From Nostoc sp. CENA543 (lineage in GTDB: Bacteria; Cyanobacteriota; Cyanobacteriia; Cyanobacteriales; Nostocaceae): 64,000 nt of DNA. The notes under the pieces are model-generated. The model made no database searches. It was not told where the DNA came from and was given only the letters and a program-made list of their open reading frames with translations. Position 1 is the first letter of the stretch. Every line of letters begins with the position of its first letter. The position numbers and the translations under genes are program-made. The stretch spans positions 5,774,501 through 5,838,500 of the forward strand of contig NZ_CP023278.1 in the NCBI RefSeq assembly GCF_002896875.1, in the 5' to 3' direction. Of this stretch, positions 17,595 through 24,367 are shown piece after piece.

Positions 17595-19784
17595 ATGAAG
17601 GGACGCTTTCACCCCAAAAATAACGTGACGCTTAACCCATCTCGTAACGAATCAATTCGTGATGTGATTGATCGCGTCAGCATGAGTCGTCGGCGGTTCA
17701 TTATGACGGCAGCTAGTGCGTCGGTGCTAACTGTGGTAGGTGAAGTTTCTCTGGGAGGCTTTCTCCAGAGTGTTGAAGCCGCTCCAATTCCCAAGGGGAC
17801 AGGATTTGGTGGTATTGGCTTTAAGAGTGTTCCACCGAATCTATTCAATCCAACTACAGGAGTTCTAGAAAAGGATCTTGTTAGTGTTCCTGAAGGTTAT
17901 ACAGCTAAAGTATTGTTTGCTTGGGGAGATCCCATCATGCCTGGCGCACCAACTTGGTTAGCAGATGCTTCCCAAGATGCTGCTGCTCAAGCAATGCAAG
18001 TGGGGATGCACCATGATGGTATGCACTACTTTCCTCTATCACCAGGCAATGTAGTTGGTCGGACAGTCAGTTCCCAGGCAAGATCATTAAGAAGCTTTTT
18101 AAATCAGGACATAAATAATGGTTTGCTGTGCGTGAACCATGAGTATACCCACGAATCAATTCTGCATGGTTCTGAAGGTTTGAGTCCAGTGACAATCCAG
18201 AAAGTGCGGAAGTCTCAAGCTGCTCATGGTGTTTCTGTTGTAGAAATCACTAAACAAGGCAATGATTGGACTTATAAGCCCAATTCGCCCTATGGTCGTC
18301 GCATTACTGGTAATACCGAGATGCGAGTTTCTGGGCCTGCTGCTGGTAGTGATCTGTTGAAGTCGAAGAAATTTAACATTACTCCCAGTGGTTCAGTTGA
18401 TACTGGAACTTTCAACGATGGTTACACCGCATACGGTACGCTGAATAACTGCGCTAACGGGTACACTCCTTGGGGTACTTACTTAACTTGTGAAGAAAAC
18501 TGGAATGGCTACTTTGGACACAATGGTGAAGCTTTAGTTTCCACACCAGGAATTGAAGACGCGGAAATTGTCAAAGACCAAAATCGTTACGGTCTAGCAA
18601 GCGGTGGGTTCGGTTATCGTTGGCATGAGGTTGATCCACGCTTCAATTACCGCACTAACCCCCTTGAACCCCATTTATTTGGTTGGGTAGTCGAGATTGA
18701 TCCATACGACCCTCAAAGTAAACCAGTTAAGCGTACTGCTCTTGGCCGATTCAAACACGAAAGCGCACAAGTTGTTGTGGATGACAATAATCATGTAGCT
18801 TTCTATATGGGTGATGATGAACGCAACGAATATATTTACAAGTTTGTTTGCGCCCAAAAATTAAACCCTGGTAATCCTGCGGCTAACCGTGATTTGCTTG
18901 ACAATGGAGTTTTGTACGTTGCTAAATTTAATAGCGATGGTACTGGTCAGTGGCTACCTTTGGTCTATCGTCAAAATGGTTTGACACCAGAAAACGGTTT
19001 TAGAAGCCAAGCTGAGGTTCTAGTTAAGACTCGTCAGGCGGCGGATATAGTCGGCGCAACGATGATGGATAGGCCAGAGTGGACAGCAGTGCGTCCTCGA
19101 ATTGGTGGATATAAAGAGATTGAAGTCTACTGCACATTAACCAACAATAATCGTCGTGGTACAAACCCAGTCTCTTCTAACAACCCCAATGGTACAACAA
19201 CAGCAGGTGCTGCTCGTCCTCCTGTTGATGCTGCTAATCCCCGTCCTGATAACCGCTACGGTCATATTATTCGCTGGCGTGAAGATGGACGTGCTGTTAC
19301 AGCAACAACTTTCAAATGGGATATTTTTGTTGAAGCTGGCGACAAAACCAGAACAGAAGCCAATCTCAAGGGCAATATTAATGGTGATGATTTCAGTTCA
19401 CCTGATGGTTTGTGGTTTGATGACTTTGGTCGTCTTTGGATTCAGACTGATCAAGCAGGTGATGGTCGTGGTAGCACAATCAATAATGTTCCTGAACTAA
19501 TCAACATTGGTAGCAACGCTATGTTTTGTGCTGATCCCAACACCAAACAGGTGAGACGCTTCTTAACTAGTCCTACAGATTGTGAGGTAACTGGTATTAC
19601 TAGCACACCTGATGGTAAAGCGATGTTCATCAATATTCAGCATCCTGGTGATAGTGGAACTACCGCAAATCCCACATTATCTAGTAACTGGCCTTTCAGC
19701 CAAGGTTATGGTTTACCTGGTCGTCCCCGTTCTGCAACGGTAGTTATTACCCGCAATGATGGTGGTGTCGTTGGGGCTTTGTAA
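17595..19784 (+). CDS. phoX: PhoX-type alkaline phosphatase (DUF839), Tat-exported
   Basis: A 729-residue periplasmic phosphatase of the PhoX family, which frees phosphate from organic monoesters using iron and calcium rather than zinc. Residues 30-60 contain a twin-arginine signal (SRRRFIMTAAS, then hydrophobic VLTVVGEVSLGGF), so it is exported folded. The family-typical NHEYTHE segment (about residue 180) and the TCEENWNGYFG and SPDGLWFDDFGRLWIQTDQ blocks are visible and supply metal ligands. The length fits the family. The gene stands alone; a strong terminator follows. Regulation by phosphate starvation is expected from the family. Distant DUF839 members have no proven phosphatase activity, so the exact substrate is inference. 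Confidence 0.85.
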   Translation: MKGRFHPKNNVTLNPSRNESIRDVIDRVSMSRRRFIMTAASASVLTVVGEVSLGGFLQSVEAAPIPKGTGFGGIGFKSVPPNLFNPTTGVLEKDLVSVPEGYTAKVLFAWGDPIMPGAPTWLADASQDAAAQAMQVGMHHDGMHYFPLSPGNVVGRTVSSQARSLRSFLNQDINNGLLCVNHEYTHESILHGSEGLSPVTIQKVRKSQAAHGVSVVEITKQGNDWTYKPNSPYGRRITGNTEMRVSGPAAGSDLLKSKKFNITPSGSVDTGTFNDGYTAYGTLNNCANGYTPWGTYLTCEENWNGYFGHNGEALVSTPGIEDAEIVKDQNRYGLASGGFGYRWHEVDPRFNYRTNPLEPHLFGWVVEIDPYDPQSKPVKRTALGRFKHESAQVVVDDNNHVAFYMGDDERNEYIYKFVCAQKLNPGNPAANRDLLDNGVLYVAKFNSDGTGQWLPLVYRQNGLTPENGFRSQAEVLVKTRQAADIVGATMMDRPEWTAVRPRIGGYKEIEVYCTLTNNNRRGTNPVSSNNPNGTTTAGAARPPVDAANPRPDNRYGHIIRWREDGRAVTATTFKWDIFVEAGDKTRTEANLKGNINGDDFSSPDGLWFDDFGRLWIQTDQAGDGRGSTINNVPELINIGSNAMFCADPNTKQVRRFLTSPTDCEVTGITSTPDGKAMFINIQHPGDSGTTANPTLSSNWPFSQGYGLPGRPRSATVVITRNDGGVVGAL

Positions 19785-19815
19785 TTTAGAATTTTCTCAT
19801 TCATAATTTATGTAG

Positions 19816-19848
19816 TAGAGACGTTGCACTACAACGTCTCTATTTTTT
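19816..19848 (+). terminator. terminator of phoX
   Basis: A perfect 11-bp stem (TAGAGACGTTG at 19816-19826, CAACGTCTCTA at 19832-19842) with a 5-base loop and six T directly after it. Confidence 0.9.
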
Positions 19849-19853
19849 CACGT

Positions 19854-19881
19854 AAAAAAAGACAGGTAAAAAACCTGTCTT
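19854..19881 (-). terminator. terminator of the second PEP-CTERM gene
   Basis: On the minus strand AAGACAGGT (19873-19881 read backwards) pairs with ACCTGTCTT around a five-base loop, followed by seven T. It faces the phoX terminator back to back. Confidence 0.88.
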
Positions 19882-19902
19882 GTTGGTATGAAAAAACTGT
19901 TT

Positions 19903-20436
19903 TTAGCCTGCTAAGGCTGCTTTTTTCTTACGTTTCATCCATAGTCCTAAAGTAGTAGCGATCGCAGTTCCACCCACAGCAAATGGTTCTGGTACTTTGG
20001 TGTAAGTTACTGTACCTGCTAGGGTTGTATTGACTGAGTTGCTGATTGTGTAAAAGTTGTTTCCTCCTATCTCTGGGGTGCTGGGGTCACTAGCGATGAG
20101 AAACTGATCAGCTACAAAATAAGTCAGTCCTTGGAATTTACCTGCATCAAAAGTGACTACGGGATAATTAGCAAAATCAACATCATCGGCTTCTGTATAG
20201 TTATTTCCTAGATAATTGAATGTGACTTTGAGTCCATTTTCTACCCCTAATGTTTCCAACCCTAAACCGGTTAAAAATGAGTCCTCGTATTTAACCGAGC
20301 CAAAATATTGAGCAGCACTAGTATTGACTGTGAAATTGTAATTTACAATAGCTGCTTGTGCTGGTTTAGATGCGATCGCAGCTACGGAAATGGCTGTTGC
20401 AATAGTAGCAAGGCCTAAGTTTTTACCTAATGTCAT
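19903..20436 (-). CDS. PEP-CTERM sorting-domain exported protein
   Basis: A 177-residue exported protein. It has a signal peptide of about 28 residues (GLATIATAISVAAIASKPAQA, cleaved after AQA) and a short beta-rich passenger (VNYNFTVNTSAAQYFGSVKYEDS). It ends in a PEP-CTERM tail: VPEP, a hydrophobic segment (FAVGGTAIATTLGLWM) and KRKKK. The passenger resembles the small cyanobacterial PEP-CTERM proteins of unknown role. It is monocistronic with its own terminator, and convergent with phoX, so a shared function is not implied. Residues at the end (KKAALAG) extend slightly past the basic cluster. Confidence 0.83.
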   Translation of the reverse strand: MTLGKNLGLATIATAISVAAIASKPAQAAIVNYNFTVNTSAAQYFGSVKYEDSFLTGLGLETLGVENGLKVTFNYLGNNYTEADDVDFANYPVVTFDAGKFQGLTYFVADQFLIASDPSTPEIGGNNFYTISNSVNTTLAGTVTYTKVPEPFAVGGTAIATTLGLWMKRKKKAALAG

Positions 20437-20650
20437 TAGAAAATACTCCCAGGCTTAATAGTGAACCCTTACGCAATTTCACTTAATAAACCTTTAGGCA
20501 ATGACTCAAGGTTAAGGAATATCAAATAAAAGGTTAAGTAGCAACATACTGACAATATACAGCAGTTAGTAACTTCACGTTTTGAATTGTTCTAGTTACT
20601 AGTTGTCTACCTCTTGCTAAACTGGAGTCAAATATTTATCTTTCTCTACA

Positions 20651-20950
20651 ATGCAAGTATATTTAGAACGCACGGGGGGTTTTACTGGAATTAGTAAAAC
20701 TATCTGTGTTGACACTAATAAACTACCGAATCCGACAGCAGAGGAATTATCAAAACTTGTCGCCTCAGCAGATTTTTTCCGACTACCTGAACAAATAATT
20801 CCTGAGCATGCCCAGTGCGATCGCTTTCAATATAGACTCACTGTAGAAAATCATGGTCAGCAACACACAGTGATTGTTAGTGAAACTGCGCTCACTAACA
20901 CCTTAAGAACTCTTATTGAATACTTGAATCAGTTACAAATATCTCAATAG
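20651..20950 (+). CDS. emfourin-like (protealysin inhibitor family) protein
   Basis: A 99-residue cytoplasmic protein without signal or membrane segment. The pattern RTGGFTGISKT near the N terminus, VDTNKLPNPTAEEL-KLV in the middle, and D-x-F-x-Y-x-LTVE (DRFQYRLTVEN) followed by LRTLIEYLNQL at the end match emfourins. These proteins bind and inhibit thermolysin-like M4 proteases such as protealysin. In bacteria where this is known the inhibitor gene sits beside its protease gene. Here the neighbours are a PEP-CTERM protein and a BtuF-like protein, and no M4 protease lies in the window. The function is therefore open: an orphan inhibitor, or one acting on a distant protease. Confidence 0.65.
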   Translation: MQVYLERTGGFTGISKTICVDTNKLPNPTAEELSKLVASADFFRLPEQIIPEHAQCDRFQYRLTVENHGQQHTVIVSETALTNTLRTLIEYLNQLQISQ

Positions 20951-20977
20951 AACATTTTGGATATTTTTAAAAGGGAC

Positions 20978-21041
20978 TGGGGATTGGGGATTGGGGATCT
21001 TCAAATTTTACCTTTTGCCTTTTGCCTTTTACCTTTTGCCT
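20978..21041. repeat. GGGGATT and TTTTGCC heptamer repeats
   Basis: GGGACTGGGGATTGGGGATT (20978-20998) is followed by a TTTTACC/TTTTGCC tandem (21009-21041). The second tract runs up to the stop codon of the convergent gene. Confidence 0.85.
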
Positions 21042-21968
21042 TTACAGTCTCTCCCAGGCTTTTCCTTTGTAACCGTAATCAAAAATCTCTGGATGTAGGA
21101 TTTCTGCCATAATTTCTAGAGAATCTACCAGTCTGGGGCCAGGACGGTTAAAGTAGGCATTGCCATCGGTGATGTAGACTCTACCGCTTTTCATCGCATG
21201 GAGTTGTTGCCAGTCTTGGTGCTGGGCGAATAATTCCGCTTCTTGACGGGTGCGATTTAAGTCAAAACCACAAGGCATAAAAATGATCACATCTGGGTTA
21301 CTAATCAATAGGTTTTCCCATTGCACGTAGGGAGATGGTTGACCTGTAACACAAAATAATGATTGTCCTCCAGCTAAATTGGTGAGTTCAGGAATCCAAT
21401 TAGCCCCTACCATCAGGGGGTTTGTCCATTCAATACAGGCGACAGTCGGGAATTCTACCAGAGACAGACCTTGAATTTTTTGTTGACAAATTTTAACGCG
21501 GGCTTCTAAGTTTTCTAAGAGTTGAACAGCATCGACATTAAAGATACCCGCTACACGTTCAATGTCATTCCAAACGTCTTCTAGCAGATTAGGCTGTAAA
21601 GAAACGACTTGCGGTGAGCTTTGAGTCAGTTCAGCCACAGCCTTTTCTACTTCTTGTAAGCTGACGGCGCAAACATTACACTGATCTTGAGTCAAGATAT
21701 GAGTAGGCTGCAATTGTTCTAAAATCTCGGTTTTGACTTGGTAAATACTAAGAGCAGACTGTAGCAAATTGTTTATCTGATCGTGGATTTGCTCACTGGG
21801 GGTATTACTATCTATACGCGCTTGGGTACAAATAGGGCGGTCTGTAATTTCCGGAGGATAGTCGCATTCGTGCGATCGCCCAACCACATAATCTGTTAAA
21901 CCCAAGGCTGCTAAAATCTCTGTTCCACCGGGAATTAGAGAAACAATTCTGATATGAGAATTCTGCAT
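21042..21968 (-). CDS. BtuF-like cobalamin/iron-chelate binding protein
   Basis: A 308-residue protein with the class III periplasmic-binding fold (helical-backbone type). It has RIVSLIPGGTEILAALGLTDYVVGRSHECDYP at the N terminus and LLISNPDVIIFMPCGFD plus ITDGNAYFNRPGPRLVDSLE in the second lobe. These blocks match cobalamin-binding BtuF-like proteins. However, no signal peptide is visible: the fold begins about eight residues after the start Met. Either it works in the cytoplasm, or an upstream start was missed; none is apparent. No permease or ATPase gene is next to it. Two other corrinoid genes (cobQ, and a tandem CobO-type gene) occur elsewhere in the window. Confidence 0.75.
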   Translation of the reverse strand: MQNSHIRIVSLIPGGTEILAALGLTDYVVGRSHECDYPPEITDRPICTQARIDSNTPSEQIHDQINNLLQSALSIYQVKTEILEQLQPTHILTQDQCNVCAVSLQEVEKAVAELTQSSPQVVSLQPNLLEDVWNDIERVAGIFNVDAVQLLENLEARVKICQQKIQGLSLVEFPTVACIEWTNPLMVGANWIPELTNLAGGQSLFCVTGQPSPYVQWENLLISNPDVIIFMPCGFDLNRTRQEAELFAQHQDWQQLHAMKSGRVYITDGNAYFNRPGPRLVDSLEIMAEILHPEIFDYGYKGKAWERL

Positions 21969-22521
21969 AATTTTACCACCTCTCGATCAGAGGCTCTAGC
22001 CTTAGCTTAATTGTGACAAAATTTAGCGGTGGCAGTATCTTTCTAGAGGAGAATACACAAATATTAATTTCTTAGACATTCTGAAAATGAGTGTATCTAT
22101 GTATATAGATAATGGTAAAAATATAAAAGTATTTATACAATATTAATCATTTCGTCAGTAATTAGTCGGAATCGCTATCTAAAATACTTTTGTTAATGTA
22201 TAGTTTGATCAATATTTATTGATTCTGATTTACCGTTACCATACTGCGCCATGAACTGAATTTTTATAATTTATGTGAAATTTTAATAAAAATTTCACAA
22301 ATCTATGTTGTTTGTAATTGGCAACTACCAATTTGAAACCTGATATCAAGTTAAAAACAGCATCTTAAATAGAGGGTGCGTTTAAAAGCATAATTCGTAC
22401 AAAATTAGCTAAAAAAATATACCTTCGGTGTATGTAAATGTGTATATCAAAGTTGTATTTATATAAACAGTTCTATTCATGTTTTAGAACTGCAATGCAA
22501 AGTGATTTCTGTTGAAAACAC
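21969..22521. other. 553-bp gene-free region between divergent genes
   Basis: Very AT-rich. It must contain the promoters of the BtuF-like gene and the histidine kinase. No ORF over 60 codons, no hairpin of note and no repeat tract were seen. Confidence 0.55.
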
Positions 22522-24243
22522 ATGCAGGTGCTAGTGGTAAAAGATATTACTAAGTTCTCACAGTCCCAAGAGGTACTGTCAATTTCAGACAAAGAGCGAC
22601 GAAAACATAGCCAAACACTACTGCATTTAGCAAGTAGCAGAACCTTTCAGACAGGAACTCTAAGTGCTGTATTCAGAGAAATAACCGAGGCTACAGCGCA
22701 CGCACTTTCAGCGCAGCGTGTGAGTGTGTGGTTTTACAATCAGGAAGGTTCAGGACTTGAGTGTATCGATTTGTACAACCTGAATAATCAAGAGCATACT
22801 TTTGGCCAGGTTTTGTCAAAAGTGAATTACCCTGCTTACTTCCAAGCTTTAGCATTAGCAGAGAGTCTGTCTATTAATAATGTCATCATAGACCAAAGAA
22901 CTCAAGAATTATTTACAACTTATCTTTCCATTTTTGAGGTGATTTCGCTACTCAGTACACCAATTTGGCTAGGAAATCGTTTGTTGGGGTTTTTGTGGTG
23001 CGAACATTGTCACGAAGTTCGAGAGTGGACTGGAGAAGAAAAATATTTTGCAGGTGCGATCGCTGATTTTGTCTCATCAGCTATTGAAGCGAGGGAACGC
23101 AACGCAGCACAGGTAGCAACACAAAAAAGTGAAGCTCTATATCGAGCTATTTTTGAGAATTCAGTTATGGGGATTGCAGTTCTAGACCAGAAAACCCAGA
23201 TATTAGATATGAATCCTGGATTATGTCAAATGCTGGGTTACAGTCGAGAGGAATTATTTAGTCAAGACTTCACTGATTATATTTTTCAGACACAAGCAGA
23301 GTTAGATAATTATCAAAAATTATTAGGAGAACTATATATAAATATTAATCAACATAATGCACAAAAACACATTGAAATTGATAGACGCTTCTTACATAAA
23401 AATGGCAAATTAGTTTGGGCGAAACTTTGTATTTCCGTTATGCCTAGTTCTGATGATCAGACTGAATTACTATTAGTAGTTGTCAAGGACATGACTGAAT
23501 ACAAAAAAACCGAGTTGCAACTGCGTGCCTCACAAGCATCAGCAGAAGCAGGTAATAGAGCCAAAAGCGAATTTTTAGCAACCATGAGTCATGAATTGCG
23601 AACACCTTTAAATGCAATTATGGGGTTATCACAACTATTACAGCATGAGATAGCTGGCTCTTTAAATGACAAGCAAAAAGAATATATTAATTGTATATAT
23701 AGTAGTGGCGAGCATTTGTTAACAATGATTAATGATATTTTAGACTTATCAAAGGTAGAACTAGGTAAGGAAGAGTTATCATTAGAACCGATAGCAGTTG
23801 TAGATTTATGTAATTATTTATTATCAATTGTCAGCGATCGCGCCCATGAAAAAGGCTTAAAACTGACTCATGAAATTGACCCTGCTGTCAATATTTGCAT
23901 AGCTGATGATTATCGATTGAAGCAAATGTTATTCAACTTGCTGACTAATGCGATTAAATTTACCATTCGTGGAGAAGTTTCTTTAATAGTCAAAAAAGCT
24001 GCTCAAGGAATCACATTTACAGTTGCAGATACTGGCATTGGTATTGATTCTAGTCAATTTAAATTTTTATTTGAGCCATTCAAACAGCTAGATAGTAAAT
24101 TGAATCGTCAATATGAAGGGACAGGATTAGGTTTAGCTTTAACGCAAAAATTAGCTAGATTACACGGTGGTGATGTCACAGTAACGTCAACTTTGGGAGT
24201 AGGAAGTCAGTTTACCTTGTTTTTACCAGAACAGGAGATTTGA
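22522..24243 (+). CDS. GAF-PAS sensor histidine kinase
   Basis: A 573-residue soluble kinase. It consists of a GAF domain at about 35-195, a PAS domain at about 205-328 (LYRAIFENSVMGIAVLD), a HisKA helix with the phospho-acceptor His357 (FLATMSHELRTPLNAI) and an HATPase domain with N box (LLTNAIKFT), DTGIGID and GTGLGLALTQKLA. The GAF domain keeps no obvious bilin cysteine motif, so it is not called as a phytochrome. Residues 2-14 (QVLVVKDITKFSQ) look like the tail of another PAS domain, since they mirror the end of its own PAS (LLVVVKDMTEYKK). The gene may therefore have lost its N-terminal part. It has no receiver domain and no adjacent response regulator. Confidence 0.92.
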   Translation: MQVLVVKDITKFSQSQEVLSISDKERRKHSQTLLHLASSRTFQTGTLSAVFREITEATAHALSAQRVSVWFYNQEGSGLECIDLYNLNNQEHTFGQVLSKVNYPAYFQALALAESLSINNVIIDQRTQELFTTYLSIFEVISLLSTPIWLGNRLLGFLWCEHCHEVREWTGEEKYFAGAIADFVSSAIEARERNAAQVATQKSEALYRAIFENSVMGIAVLDQKTQILDMNPGLCQMLGYSREELFSQDFTDYIFQTQAELDNYQKLLGELYININQHNAQKHIEIDRRFLHKNGKLVWAKLCISVMPSSDDQTELLLVVVKDMTEYKKTELQLRASQASAEAGNRAKSEFLATMSHELRTPLNAIMGLSQLLQHEIAGSLNDKQKEYINCIYSSGEHLLTMINDILDLSKVELGKEELSLEPIAVVDLCNYLLSIVSDRAHEKGLKLTHEIDPAVNICIADDYRLKQMLFNLLTNAIKFTIRGEVSLIVKKAAQGITFTVADTGIGIDSSQFKFLFEPFKQLDSKLNRQYEGTGLGLALTQKLARLHGGDVTVTSTLGVGSQFTLFLPEQEI

Positions 24244-24365
24244 GGTATAGGGCATAGGGCATGGGGCATGGGGTAAGCAGGAAGTGTGGGAGGGGTGGGA
24301 GGATAGGGAAGAAATCTTTCCCCCTCACTCCCCACACTTCCCCATCTTCCCAGTCCCCAATCCCT
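24244..24365. repeat. composite STRR hairpin repeat, copy A
   Basis: About 120 bp made of GGGCATGGGG units, then GGAAGTGTGGGAGGGGTGGG, a GAAATC centre, and a matching CCCCACACTTCCCC arm, ending with CCCAGTCCCCAATCCC. The two arms pair into a long stem. Copies lie at 41414-41559 (opposite orientation) and 59518-59718. Here it separates two convergent genes and could end transcription from both. Confidence 0.8.
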
Positions 24366-24367
24366 AA

